NCBI RefSeq assembly: GCF_021216675.1
Contig: NZ_CP086120.1
Coordinates: forward strand, 1,488,001 to 1,552,000
Direction: 5' to 3'
Origin: Streptomyces gobiensis
GTDB taxonomy: Bacteria; Actinomycetota; Actinomycetes; Streptomycetales; Streptomycetaceae
DNA: 64,000 nucleotides
The position numbers and the translations under genes are program-made. The notes under the pieces are model-generated. The model was not told where the DNA came from, made no database searches, and saw nothing but the letters and a program-made list of their open reading frames with translations. Positions 24,401 through 32,869 of this stretch are shown here, one piece after another (position 1 is the first letter of the stretch; every line of letters begins with the position of its first letter).

Positions 24401-26222
24401 CAACAGCGGTACGGGTGTCGTCGAAGGCGTCCTCGCGGGAGAGGAAGGCGACGGCCCGGCGCCCGGTGGCGGCCAGCGACTCGGTGAGCTCCTCCCCCAG
24501 ACCCGCCACCCGGTCCAGGTCGACGTAGCGCACTTCGCGCAGCGACTCCACCCTGCCCTGGGCGCGGCGGAGTTCGGTCAGCAGTCCCACCCAGGCGGTG
24601 GCGCCGCCGGGTGCCTCGCCACGGGCGCGGCGCACCAGCGCGGTGACCTCGGTGGCCGCCGTGTCGACGGCGGCGACGGCTTGGCCGCGCAGTTCCTCGA
24701 CCCGCTCGTACTCATCGATGACCTGCTCGGCGGTGGCACACAGCGACTCCAGTGGCTCATGCAGGCCTTCGAGCCCGTCGGTGTCCAGCCAGTAGTAGGT
24801 GTCGGCGACCCGGGCGCAGGCGGTGACGATCGCCTCGAAGACGGCGCCGCCGGGCGCCATCTCATCGGCCATCCGGGCCACCGAGAGGGCGTCCGAGACG
24901 CCGCGTACCAGCTCGGCGTTGCCGATCCGGGCCAGCGGGCCCTCGCCTTCGGGCTGGGTGGCGGCGTGTGCGTCGGAGACGTAGGGGGTCTGCCACAGCT
25001 GCATGGGGTGGACCCGGGTGGGCTCATCGCTCGCCGCCCGGAAGACGGCCATGGTGCCGTCCTCGAAGAGCGAGTAGCCGTGCGAGGGGATCGGGGTGGC
25101 GACTTCCTTACGGATGAGGTTGTAGGGCAGCAGCAGGGTGCGGCCCTCGGCGCGGGCGTGGAAGACGTAGAGCACGTCCTCGCCGTTCGGGGAGCGTACG
25201 ACGCTCTCAAACTCGAGGTCCGTGGTGTCGGTGTCGAAGGTCCGGGCGGCGGCGCCCGCGGGGGCGGTGGTGAGGTAGTAGCCGCCGGGGAAGATGATGC
25301 CCTGGTCCTCGGGGAGCCGCTGGCAGGACAGCCCGATGCCGTCCAGCCGTACGACCTCCTTGGAACGCTCGTTGAAGACGAGGTAGCGGTGCGCGGTCTC
25401 GTTGTAGGGGAGGATCCGCAGGAGGATGAGGGGGCCTACGCGGGCGTAGGCGACCTCGGCGTCGGCGAGCGACTGCAGGGGCTCGTCGACCGGCTCGGAG
25501 TAAATGCCCGCGCCGGTCTCGGTGTTGTCCTCGATCTTGATGGTGAGGGTGCCGCCGACGGTTTCGACGAAGAGCTTGCCCTGGACGGAGATGTGGGGAT
25601 GGCGGCCGAGGACATGGTCCTCGCGGCCGGTCTGGACCCACTCGAAGTCATGGGCGGGCGGGAAGGTGTGGTCGCGCTCGCCCTTGGCGTCGATGTACTC
25701 CGGGGTGCCGTCGGGGGCGATACGCCAGCGCAGCACCCGGATGTCGGTGATCCGCTCGCCGGTCTGGAAGACGGCGAGGAGGAGGGAGCCGGTGCGGCGG
25801 AGCTGAAGGAGCTCGGCCTCGCGGTAGTAGCGGTAGAGCTCGGTGAAGTCCCGCTGGAAGCGGGCGTCGTCGAGCAGGCCGGGGAGCGCGGAGGGGCCGA
25901 CCTCTTCGAAGCGGCTGTCGGCTTCGCGGTAGCGGTGCAGGGTGAAGACGTCGTGGATGTCGGTGGTCTGCTTGAGGCCGAAGTGCACGTTGTAGCCGAA
26001 CAGCATCAGGCCGCCGACCTGGACGATGTCGCGTGGTACGCAGTTGTGTTCGGTGCGGATGCGGTCGTTGCCGATGAGTTCCAGCTCGCTGCCGCCGAAC
26101 GCCTCCATGCGGCGGGCGTTGAGCGCCTGTGCTCTGCGGGCCAGCTCGGTGGCGGCGGCGGACATACGGTCGCGCAGCACGTCGTATGTACCGGCGTCCA
26201 GCCCTTGCCCCTCGGTGGTCAC
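21432..26222 (-). CDS. Giant AAA ATPase with DUF3686-type N-terminus ('DNA repair ATPase')
   Basis: This 1596-residue protein has an N-terminal beta-rich region of ~400 residues, resembling the DUF3686 module of proteins labelled 'DNA repair ATPase'. Long helical and coiled-coil-like stretches span about residues 450-850. The C-terminal AAA domain has Walker A SPPGYGKTT (Lys1281), Walker B FLYLDDIQH and a sensor region AVCMAGNPFTETGARF. No substrate or repair activity is known to me for this class; the database label is not evidence of function. GTG 26222 has a purine-rich site upstream. It is the last gene of an operon with an NfeD-like protein and flotillin, suggesting a membrane-linked remodelling ATPase. 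Confidence 0.85.
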   Translation of the reverse strand: MTTEGQGLDAGTYDVLRDRMSAAATELARRAQALNARRMEAFGGSELELIGNDRIRTEHNCVPRDIVQVGGLMLFGYNVHFGLKQTTDIHDVFTLHRYREADSRFEEVGPSALPGLLDDARFQRDFTELYRYYREAELLQLRRTGSLLLAVFQTGERITDIRVLRWRIAPDGTPEYIDAKGERDHTFPPAHDFEWVQTGREDHVLGRHPHISVQGKLFVETVGGTLTIKIEDNTETGAGIYSEPVDEPLQSLADAEVAYARVGPLILLRILPYNETAHRYLVFNERSKEVVRLDGIGLSCQRLPEDQGIIFPGGYYLTTAPAGAAARTFDTDTTDLEFESVVRSPNGEDVLYVFHARAEGRTLLLPYNLIRKEVATPIPSHGYSLFEDGTMAVFRAASDEPTRVHPMQLWQTPYVSDAHAATQPEGEGPLARIGNAELVRGVSDALSVARMADEMAPGGAVFEAIVTACARVADTYYWLDTDGLEGLHEPLESLCATAEQVIDEYERVEELRGQAVAAVDTAATEVTALVRRARGEAPGGATAWVGLLTELRRAQGRVESLREVRYVDLDRVAGLGEELTESLAATGRRAVAFLSREDAFDDTRTAVEELTSRAAEAATVADAAPLGEQIGEQAEGLQTVTDVVGGLDIADATVRTSLLARIGEVMGAVNRARAVLDGRRRELLESEGRAEFAAEFALLGQAVAGALAASATPEECDEQLGRLLLQLENLESRFGTFDDFLTQLTEQREEIYETFSARKQAQLDERARHAERLVESAERILSTITRRSATLASQDEVNAYFATDPLVARVRSTAAELKQIGDTVRSEELDGRIKAARQEAARALRDRADLYDAEGTVRFGRHRFGVNTQPIDLTLVPQDGALAFAVTGTDYRAPVRDTDFAATRDFWDQPLVSESPDVYRAEHLAATVLAGTDTAALREAAASDGGLLALVRETAEAAYDEGYDRGVHDHDATVILGALLDLREEADLLRFTPEVRAAAQLFWAYGTEETARAAWTTRAQSLARARRAFGPGPAVERLAGELSSAARDFLTTVGLPADDAIGTYLIEELAAGGPRFATSAAARELLADFRAALGGPQSPEAKEFTEDLQALGDDLPARHQLALAWLTSYAESRSTGTTDLPEAAAIELCGDALTRRDVAAPLHTTLTGLLGAHPRVNGGELPLRLDEFLARTDRFRTHRVPAHRAYTRERNALLAAERDRLRLDAFKPQVMSAFVRNRLIDEVYLPLIGDNLAKQLGTAGNDRRTDSQGLLLLLSPPGYGKTTLMEYIAARLGLVFVKVDGPALGHRTTSLDPVAAPDAAARREVEKINFALEMGNNVFLYLDDIQHTSPELLQKFIPLCDAQRRIDGVSSADGEPRTYDLRGKRFAVCMAGNPFTETGARFRIPDMLANRADVWNLGDVLSGKEAVFALSHIENALTSNPALAPLAARERGDIDLLVRLAAGDESAQPDRLAHPYTPADLEQILSVLRKLLHIQQTVLKVNAAYIASATMDDATRTEPPFRLQGSYRNTNKLTERIVPVMNDDELEALIDDHYLAEAQTLTTGAEANLLKLAELRGRMTEEQATRWAEVKRTFRG

Positions 26223-26254
26223 GTCTTCCCCTGCTCCTTGTTTGGGTCCGGTGG

Positions 26255-26300
26255 TGTTCCCCGATTCCCGCCCCATCCCGGAACTGGGGGCTCTGCCCCC
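26255..26300. repeat. Family B repeat, short copy 3
   Basis: CCCCGATTCCCGCCCCATCCCGGAACTGGGGGCTCTGCCCCCAG matches the left module of the family B intergenic repeats. It lies directly beside a family A hairpin, between the flotillin stop and the ATPase start. Confidence 0.65.
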
Positions 26301-26311
26301 AGACCCCCGGT

Positions 26312-26359
26312 CCTCAAGCGCCGGACAGGCTCAAGATGGAGCCCGTCCGGCGCTTGAGG
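26312..26359. terminator. Hairpin (family A) between flotillin and ATPase genes
   Basis: CCTCAAGCGCCGGAC pairs perfectly with GTCCGGCGCTTGAGG across an 18-base loop. It lies just downstream of the flotillin stop (minus strand) and 90 bp before the ATPase start, so it may end or attenuate transcription between them. It resembles the hairpin at 3312-3362. Confidence 0.7.
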
Positions 26360-26371
26360 GAGCGGGACTCG

Positions 26372-28393
26372 CTACTTCTGGGTCGGCACGGTGCCGTTCA
26401 GGGCGGACAGGGGCAGCTCCGCTGCGGGGGTGCCGCGGACGGCGTCCAGCAGGGAGGTCAGCTGGGCGGAGTTGGGGCCGCCCGCGGCGATCAGCCGGGT
26501 GAGGAGACCGGACAGGGTCAGGTCACGCATACCGCTCGCGCCGAGCCCGGCGACCATACCGGCGAGGTCACCGGTGAAGGAGGAGTTCTCCTTGTCCAGC
26601 CACGGACCGGCCATCGCCTGCACCGACTCGCTGCGGTCGACAAACGCGTCGACGCTCTTGCCCGCCGAAATGGAGTTGACCAGCCGGTCAAAGAAGACGG
26701 AGTCGCCGCCGACGATGTCGATCTTGGCGTTCTCCAGTCCGGCGGCAACGAGCGTCGCCTGGGACTCGGCGATCTGCCGGTGGACGTCGATGCCCGCGAT
26801 ACGGACCTCCTTCTCCGCCTCCAGCCGCAGCCGGTACTCCTCGTGCTCCCGGCTGGCCTCGTCCAGCGCGGCCATCGCGGTGGCCTTCTCGGTCAGCCCC
26901 TCGGCCTCGGCCTTCAGCTTCTCGCGCATCGACTCGGCCTCGGCCAGACCCATGCCCCTCGCCGCCTCCGCCTCGGCGGCGGCCGTCTTGGCGAGGGCGC
27001 CCGCCATCCGCTCCTTGACCTCGGCCTCGGCGAGGCCGGACGCGGCCTGCTCGGCCTGCCTGCCCTCGGCGAGACGCATCGCGGCCTGCGCGTCGAGGTC
27101 GGCTGCCTTGCGCCGCGCCTCGGCCATGGTCAGCTGCTCCGCTGCCTTGTGGTGCGAGGCCTGCTCGGTGGCCTCGGCGGCCTTGATGTCCTTGACCAGC
27201 CGCTCCTGGGCCTGCGCCTCGGCAGCGATGATCAGGGCCTGACGCTCGCGCTCGGCCTCCTCGACCGTACGCAGCTTCTTGATCTCCTCTTCCTGCTGCG
27301 CGACGGTCTTCTCGACGGCGATCCGCTCGCGGATGACATCGGCGATGTCCCGCTTCTCGGCCTCAAGCTCCTTGTTGGCGGCGATCCGGCGCAGCTCGGT
27401 CTCCCGCTCCCGGGCGATGACCTCCAGCAGCCGGTCCTTCTCGATGCGCTCCTGCTCGATCGCCTCGACCCGCTCACGGTTGAGCTTGGCGACGGCGACC
27501 TCGCGCTCGCGGTTCTCGTTCTGGATGCCGAGCTGTTCCTCGGTCTTGATGTGCGCGGTGTGCGCGCGCAGCCGCTCCTCGGCCTGGACGCGGGCGGTTT
27601 CGGCCTCCTCGCGGGCGCGGACGGTGTCGATCTCGCGCTGCTGCTTGATCTCGGCGTCGGCCTGGCGGCGCTCCAGCTCGAGGACGGCTTCCCGGGCGTC
27701 GACGTTCTGCCGGGTGATCTCCTTCTCCTCGTTGCGCTGAAACTCGTTGGTGGCGATGTGCTCTATCGCGGTCAGCTCGGTGATCTTCCGGATGCCCTGC
27801 GCGTCAAGGATGTTGTCCTTGTCGAGCCGGCTCAGCGGCGTCTGCTCCAGATAGTCGATCGCCGCGTCCTCAAGGCTGTAGCCGTTGAGGTCGGTGCCGA
27901 TGACGGCGATGATGCGGTCCCGGAACTCATCGCGCTTGGTGTAGAGGTCGGAGAAGTCGAGCTGCTTGCCGACGGTTTTCAGCGCCTCGGAGAACTTCGC
28001 GTTGAACAGTTCCTGCAGTGTGGTGCGGTCGCTGGCGCGCTCGGTGCCGATCGCCTGGGCGACCTTGACGACGTCGTCCTTGGTCTTGTTGACCCGGACG
28101 AAGAATGAGATCCGGATGTCGGCGCGGATGTTGTCCTGGCAGATCAGACCGTCGTGCCCGGTGCGCTCAATGTCGATGGTCTTCACCGAGATGTCCATCA
28201 CCTCGGCCTTGTGCAGCACTGGCAGCACCACCATGCCCGTGAAGGTCACATGGACGTTGCGCATTTTCGAGACGATCAGCGCCTTGCCCTGCGGGACCTT
28301 CCGGAAAAGCTTGCTGATCATAAAGAGCAGGGCAAGCCCTATGAGCAGGACGACAGCGACAATCACGCCGAGGCCCGCGGAAATGGCATCCAT
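26372..28393 (-). CDS. Flotillin-like SPFH/band 7 protein (YqiK-like)
   Basis: This 673-residue protein starts with one membrane helix (residues ~7-27), then the SPFH domain (VPQGKALIVSKMR to about residue 200, with LICQDNIRADIRISFFVRV). A long coiled-coil of EA/ER repeats follows to ~residue 550, and a C-terminal region with GGDSVFFDRLVNSISAGK. This is the layout of bacterial flotillins of the YqiK type, which form membrane scaffolds. ATG 28393 was taken over the in-frame TTG at 28402 because AAGGGA lies at a suitable distance. The upstream gene encodes an NfeD/YqiJ-like protein, as in other flotillin operons. Confidence 0.9.
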   Translation of the reverse strand: MDAISAGLGVIVAVVLLIGLALLFMISKLFRKVPQGKALIVSKMRNVHVTFTGMVVLPVLHKAEVMDISVKTIDIERTGHDGLICQDNIRADIRISFFVRVNKTKDDVVKVAQAIGTERASDRTTLQELFNAKFSEALKTVGKQLDFSDLYTKRDEFRDRIIAVIGTDLNGYSLEDAAIDYLEQTPLSRLDKDNILDAQGIRKITELTAIEHIATNEFQRNEEKEITRQNVDAREAVLELERRQADAEIKQQREIDTVRAREEAETARVQAEERLRAHTAHIKTEEQLGIQNENREREVAVAKLNRERVEAIEQERIEKDRLLEVIARERETELRRIAANKELEAEKRDIADVIRERIAVEKTVAQQEEEIKKLRTVEEAERERQALIIAAEAQAQERLVKDIKAAEATEQASHHKAAEQLTMAEARRKAADLDAQAAMRLAEGRQAEQAASGLAEAEVKERMAGALAKTAAAEAEAARGMGLAEAESMREKLKAEAEGLTEKATAMAALDEASREHEEYRLRLEAEKEVRIAGIDVHRQIAESQATLVAAGLENAKIDIVGGDSVFFDRLVNSISAGKSVDAFVDRSESVQAMAGPWLDKENSSFTGDLAGMVAGLGASGMRDLTLSGLLTRLIAAGGPNSAQLTSLLDAVRGTPAAELPLSALNGTVPTQK

Positions 28394-28480
28394 TGAGGTC
28401 AATTCCCTTGAATGTTTGTGGGTATTGGATCTGAGTGCTGAGGGATGAGGCTGGTGCGGGATGAGACTGAGAGGTGAGGG

Positions 28481-29131
28481 CTACGGCATTGGCTGGCCCG
28501 GATCCAGCGCGGAGTCGTACGGCGCAACCCGGAAGAACTCGCCCTCGGCGTCATAGTCAAAGATCAGTGCGCTACTGCCAGATGTGAGGCTACCGGCAAC
28601 ATCGCTGTCCTCCGTACGGACCTGGATGATCGCCGTTGAGCCGTCCTCGGCGGCGACTTCGGCCTGCCCGAAGTCCGGTGCGACCCGGCCGGTACGGATC
28701 ACGCACACCCGCCCGACGAAGTCGGTACGCGAGATGCCCCGCTCGACCGGGGCGAGTCGGCGCAGCGGCCGCACCAGCACCCAGGTGGTGGACCAGGCGG
28801 CTACCAGTGCCACCGGCAGCAGCACCATCCGCAGCAGGATGTTGTCGAACAGCACGGCACCGGCCAATGACACGAACCAGGCAATCGCCGTCAGCAGCGA
28901 GAGCACGATGGTGACCGGCACCCCGCCGAGCCCGAAGGCCGCGAAGGCGCCGGTGAACCCGGCGCCGCCGGTATCCGGAGACACACTGGAGTCGACGCCC
29001 TCACCCCCGTCGAGGGCATCGACTCCCGCACCGCCTACCAGCACAAGCAGCCAGTAGGCGATCACCACGACGAGCGCGAAGGTGAACAGGACGGCTGGGA
29101 ACGCCAGCGCGGCGTCCATGAACTCACCCAT
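28481..29131 (-). CDS. NfeD/YqiJ-like membrane protein with OB-fold
   Basis: This 216-residue protein has about three membrane helices (residues ~10-33, 68-90 and 92-115), then a soluble C-terminal domain starting near GISRTDFVGRVCVIRTGRVAPDFGQAEVA, which resembles the OB-fold of YqiJ/NfeD proteins. Such proteins are found beside flotillin-like genes and are thought to anchor or gate flotillin complexes. ATG 29131 is preceded by GGGTAGGG. It is the first gene of the operon with the flotillin and giant ATPase; the PucR-type gene ends 123 bp upstream. Confidence 0.82.
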   Translation of the reverse strand: MGEFMDAALAFPAVLFTFALVVVIAYWLLVLVGGAGVDALDGGEGVDSSVSPDTGGAGFTGAFAAFGLGGVPVTIVLSLLTAIAWFVSLAGAVLFDNILLRMVLLPVALVAAWSTTWVLVRPLRRLAPVERGISRTDFVGRVCVIRTGRVAPDFGQAEVAAEDGSTAIIQVRTEDSDVAGSLTSGSSALIFDYDAEGEFFRVAPYDSALDPGQPMP

Positions 29132-29254
29132 CGTCCCTACCCCCGTGCCGGTTGCGGTGTGACGTCATAGTGGCACTCCCCCTGTTGGGCGCACATTGCC
29201 AGAACCCGGCAATCTTTACGCCGCACTTACGTCCTACTGACGCCGGATCCACGG

Positions 29255-30361
29255 CTACAGTTCCCGCGTTGGCCAGCCGAGCAGCCGGGCCCCCATCGCC
29301 GCGGTCTCCAGCGTGTACCGCTGAAGCGCGTCGCCCGGGTCGTAGCCGGTCAGCGTGCGAATACGCTCCAGCCGGTAGGAGAGCGTACGTACGCTCACGC
29401 CCAGCCGCCGCGCCGCCTCCGCGTTCACATAGCCCGCCGCCGCGCACTCGGCCAGCGTCCGCAGCAGCGGCTCCGCGCCGCCGCGCGCCTGCGTCAGCGG
29501 GCCCAGTACGGTCCGTACGAGATCCGCCATCGCACCCCGGTCACGCAACAGCACGGGAAAAACCAGCAGTTCGGAGGCGGTCAGCCGGATGGGGTCCAGA
29601 CCGAGCTGGTCGGCGATATCGAGGGCGCCCAGGGCCTCCTCGTAGCTGCGCACCACCCCGCCGGCTCCGGTGTGCTCCCGGCCGATCGCGACCCGCCGGG
29701 CGGCCGGATAACCGGCCCCGGGAGTCTCGGCGAGGCCGGCGAAGACGTCCAGCACCGGCCGGTCACTGCTGGCGGCGATGCAGACGAGCTGGCCGTCCTT
29801 GGTGGCCAGCAGAACATCGCGCTCCCCGAACCGGCCCAGCAGCTCGCGTTCGATCCGGCGGACCGTGGGGTGGACATCGTCGTACTTCTCCGTGCCGGTG
29901 GCCACTGCCACGCTGTGGGCGTAGGCCAGCCGCAGCCCGAAGCGCTGGGCGCGCTCGGCGAGCCGCCCCAGGTCGCTGCGCCCGTAGAGGAGGTCATCGA
30001 CGAATTCGCGGCGCTCGGCCTCTTCCTGCCGCACCGCCAGCCGCTGGGCCCGCTCATGGCCCTCGCCCAGCGCGCTGATGGCGGCGTCCACGGCGGCGAG
30101 AACGGCGTCCCCGGTACGGGCCCGCTCACTCGCGCCGGCCGACTTGGTCACGCCGGGCAGTGTGCCCCAGCGCTTGCGGGTCTCGCCCAGATAGAGGCGG
30201 ACGAGCTGCCGCAGTCCATAGCCGGACTCGGCGGCGCGCTCACCCAGCTCTCGCAGGGCATCCAGCTCTGGCCGCCGGGGCAGCCGCCCGGTGGTGGATA
30301 CCTCGGCGAGGAGCCGGGGGTAGTCACCCAGGTAGGTGCTGGGTATGCCGTCGCGTTTCAC
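29255..30361 (-). CDS. PucR/CdaR-type regulator
   Basis: This 368-residue protein has a C-terminal helix-turn-helix of the PucR family (LLRTLAECAAAGYVNAEAARRLGVSVRTLSYRLERIRTLTGYDPGD). It is preceded by a GGDEF-like central region with GREHTGAGGVVRSYEEALGALDIA. The N-terminal ~150 residues are helical. PucR proteins control purine, amino-acid or sugar use in different actinobacteria, so the target cannot be named. GTG 30361 has GGGGGAGAG upstream; a longer open frame extends only through repeat DNA. It lies between the flotillin operon and the ktr genes and could act on either. Confidence 0.83.
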   Translation of the reverse strand: MKRDGIPSTYLGDYPRLLAEVSTTGRLPRRPELDALRELGERAAESGYGLRQLVRLYLGETRKRWGTLPGVTKSAGASERARTGDAVLAAVDAAISALGEGHERAQRLAVRQEEAERREFVDDLLYGRSDLGRLAERAQRFGLRLAYAHSVAVATGTEKYDDVHPTVRRIERELLGRFGERDVLLATKDGQLVCIAASSDRPVLDVFAGLAETPGAGYPAARRVAIGREHTGAGGVVRSYEEALGALDIADQLGLDPIRLTASELLVFPVLLRDRGAMADLVRTVLGPLTQARGGAEPLLRTLAECAAAGYVNAEAARRLGVSVRTLSYRLERIRTLTGYDPGDALQRYTLETAAMGARLLGWPTREL

Positions 30362-30389
30362 GTATTGCTCTCCCCCTCGTGTCTGCGGG

Positions 30390-30485
30390 GATTTTCCCCC
30401 ACCCCGCCCCTTCCCGTAACCGGGGCTTCGCCCCGGGCCCCGCTGGGGTGCCTGGGTGGTCGCGTGGGGAGTCCCGGCGCTCCGC
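30390..30485. repeat. Family B repeat, copy 4
   Basis: CCCCACCCCGCCCCTTCCCGTAACCGGGGCTTCGCCCCGGG carries the core and hairpin modules of the family, with GGTGCCTGGGTGGTCGCG on the right. It lies between the PucR start and the ktrB start, within the divergent promoter region. Confidence 0.7.
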
Positions 30486-30587
30486 CCCTGCACATGGCTG
30501 TCCTGGTGGCGCGGTTACAGTTGCCTACGATTTTCGATTTTCGGCTCGAAATCATCAGAGAACGGCACGGCAGAGGGACGGAGCTCA

Positions 30588-31961
30588 GTGGCAGCACGCA
30601 TGGCGTGGATGCGGCATTCCGTCATCCGGACACATCCGGCCCGGCTGGTCGTGCTGGGCTTCGCCACGGTCATCCTCATCGGCACTACGCTGCTGGCCCT
30701 GCCGGTCTCCGCGGCGCACGGCGAGGTGACCGGGCTGGTGACGGCGCTGTTCACCGCGACCTCGGCGGTGTGTGTGACCGGTCTGGTGGTCGTGGACACC
30801 GGGGTTTACTGGAGCACCTTCGGCGAGTGGGTGGTCCTCGGTCTGATCCAGGTCGGCGGCTTCGGCATCATGACCATGGCCTCGCTGCTGGCCCTGCTGA
30901 TCTCCGGCAAGCTTCGGCTGCGGATGACGGTCACCGCACAGACGGAGACAAAGTCCCTGGGTATCGGGGATGTCCGGCGGGTACTGCTGGGTGTCGCGGG
31001 GACCACGCTGATCGTGGAGCTGTCGACGGCCGTGATTCTCTCGCTGCGCTTCCGCTTCGGGTACGACATGCCCATAGCGGAGTCGCTGAGGCAAGGTGTG
31101 TTTCACGCCATTTCAGCGTTCAACAACGCGGGCTTCTCGCTCTACCGCGACAGCCTCACCCGGTTCCAGACGGACCCATGGGTCACCCTGCCGATCGCCA
31201 TCGCGGTCATCCTGGGCGGACTGGGCTTTCCGGTGCTGCTGGAGGTGCTGCGGCACCGTTACCGGCGTAAGACCACCGGACGGCAGAACTGGTCGCTGCA
31301 CACCAAGCTCACCCTGATCACCACAGGGATCCTGCTTGCTGTGGGCGCGCTGCTGACCGGCCTGCTGGAGTGGACGAACCCGAGCACCCTCGCCGGGATG
31401 GACACCAGCGGCAAGCTGCTCAACAGCTTCTTCCACTCCATGACGAGCCGCACCGCCGGTTTCAACACCATCGACACCGGATCGATGGCGGACTCCTCGC
31501 TGCTGACCACCTCCATCCTGATGTTCATCGGCGGTGGCAGCGCGGGCACCGCGGGCGGCATCAAGGTGACCACCTTCGCGGTGCTGGCCGCCGCCATCCT
31601 GGCCGAGGTACGCGGCGAACCCCACTCCGGGATCCTCAACCGCAGGCTGGCGCCGCATGTACTGCGGCAGGCGCTGACCGTGGCGCTGCTGGGGGTGGGG
31701 CTGGTCATGGTCGCCACCGTGGCCCTGCTGACCGTCGTCGAGCTGCCCTTCGAGGTTGTGCTCTTCGAGGCCGTGTCGGCCTTTGGCACCGTGGGCCTGT
31801 CGGCCGGTGCCACCGGCGAGCTGGGGCCGGTGGGCGAGCTGATCATTATTTTGTTGATGTTCATCGGCCGTCTTGGGCCGGTGACGCTGGTATCGGCGCT
31901 CGCTCTGCGGGAGCGGACCCGCCGTTACCAGTTGCCTGAGGAGCGACCTGTCATTGGGTAA
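30588..31961 (+). CDS. Potassium uptake membrane subunit (KtrB/TrkH-like)
   Basis: This 457-residue protein has the fourfold pore repeat of the Trk/Ktr superfamily. The selectivity-filter glycines are visible in TSAVCVTGLVVVDTG, SAFNNAGFSLY, SRTAGFNTIDTG and SAFGTVGLSAG. It is the membrane subunit of a K+ (or K+/Na+) uptake system. GTG 30588 follows GGAGCTCA. It overlaps ktrA by 8 bp, so the two are coupled. The family is usually gated by the cytosolic RCK subunit encoded next. Confidence 0.92.
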   Translation: MAARMAWMRHSVIRTHPARLVVLGFATVILIGTTLLALPVSAAHGEVTGLVTALFTATSAVCVTGLVVVDTGVYWSTFGEWVVLGLIQVGGFGIMTMASLLALLISGKLRLRMTVTAQTETKSLGIGDVRRVLLGVAGTTLIVELSTAVILSLRFRFGYDMPIAESLRQGVFHAISAFNNAGFSLYRDSLTRFQTDPWVTLPIAIAVILGGLGFPVLLEVLRHRYRRKTTGRQNWSLHTKLTLITTGILLAVGALLTGLLEWTNPSTLAGMDTSGKLLNSFFHSMTSRTAGFNTIDTGSMADSSLLTTSILMFIGGGSAGTAGGIKVTTFAVLAAAILAEVRGEPHSGILNRRLAPHVLRQALTVALLGVGLVMVATVALLTVVELPFEVVLFEAVSAFGTVGLSAGATGELGPVGELIIILLMFIGRLGPVTLVSALALRERTRRYQLPEERPVIG

Positions 31962-32679
31962 CTATCTGCACTCTCTGCGCCGACGCCGCCGCAAGCAGCT
32001 CTCGCGGACATACACACACCACAAGGGCGGCGATCAGCGGATCGCCGTGATCGGTCTGGGCCGGTTCGGCAGCTCGCTGGCCATCGAGCTGATGCGGCGC
32101 GGCTGGGACGTCCTGGGCATCGACGAGGACTCACGGCTGGTCCAGAAGGTCTCCGATGAGCTCACCCATTCGGCGGTAGCGGACTGCACCGATATGGAGG
32201 TGCTCCAGCAGCTCGGGGTACATGAGTTCTCCAGCACCGTCGTCGGCATCGGCACGGACATCGAGGCCAGCATTCTGGTCGCCTCGAATCTGCTGGAGGC
32301 CGGGGTGCCCAATATCTGGGCCAAGGCCATCAGCCGCCAGCATGGGCAGATCCTGGAGCGCCTGGGCGTCCACCATGTGGTGCTGCCCGAGCATGAGATG
32401 GGTGAGCGCGTCGCCCATCTGGTCACCGGGCGGATGCTGGACTTCATCGAGTTCGATGATGACTACGCACTCGTCAAGACCGTGGCGCCGGATGTCGCGA
32501 CCGGTGTCCCGCTGGGCGCGAGCGCGGTGCGCAGCAAACACGGAGTAACCGTTGTGGGAATTAAACGGGCTGGTCAGGACTTTACGTATGCGACCGCCGA
32601 CACCATCGTCGAAAAGGGCGATGTGATCATCGTCACGGGTAAGACCCGCGCTGTGGAGGCATTTGCTGAGCTCCAGTAG
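31954..32679 (+). CDS. RCK-type potassium channel regulatory subunit (KtrA/TrkA-like)
   Basis: This 241-residue protein has an N-terminal RCK domain with the nucleotide-binding VIGLGRFGSSLA and GIDED, and a C-terminal RCK_C domain. It binds NAD(H) or ATP/ADP and gates the KtrB pore (known for the family). TTG 31954 lies inside the ktrB coding end, with GAGGAG upstream; the first ~25 residues are very basic. Located directly before nhaA, it points to an ion-homeostasis cluster. Confidence 0.9.
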   Translation: MGNYLHSLRRRRRKQLSRTYTHHKGGDQRIAVIGLGRFGSSLAIELMRRGWDVLGIDEDSRLVQKVSDELTHSAVADCTDMEVLQQLGVHEFSSTVVGIGTDIEASILVASNLLEAGVPNIWAKAISRQHGQILERLGVHHVVLPEHEMGERVAHLVTGRMLDFIEFDDDYALVKTVAPDVATGVPLGASAVRSKHGVTVVGIKRAGQDFTYATADTIVEKGDVIIVTGKTRAVEAFAELQ

Positions 32680-32869
32680 CCGTACCCGCGAGTACGAACA
32701 CGCGTGCGCCAAAGTCCCTCTTGTGGAGGAACACCGGATCATGGGTACGGTAATAAGACCGCGTCAAGATCAATCAAGGTGTGCCGGGAAGTCTGGTCGG
32801 CGTTGTGTCACCCCCTGCGTTCGCGTCCAGCGTTCGTTACCGACCCCGCCCCCTGGAGGCCCTGCCACG

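Noticed and set aside
23916..26357. 813-residue open frame antisense to the giant ATPase
   Set aside because: Shadow frame from high-GC third-position bias; the opposite strand has clear AAA motifs.
26129..28108. 659-residue open frame antisense to flotillin
   Set aside because: The opposite strand encodes an SPFH protein; this frame is Leu/Gly repeats only.
30362..30587. Possible c-di-AMP (ydaO-type) riboswitch before ktrB
   Set aside because: The gap is short and partly taken by a family B repeat; no conserved riboswitch core is visible.
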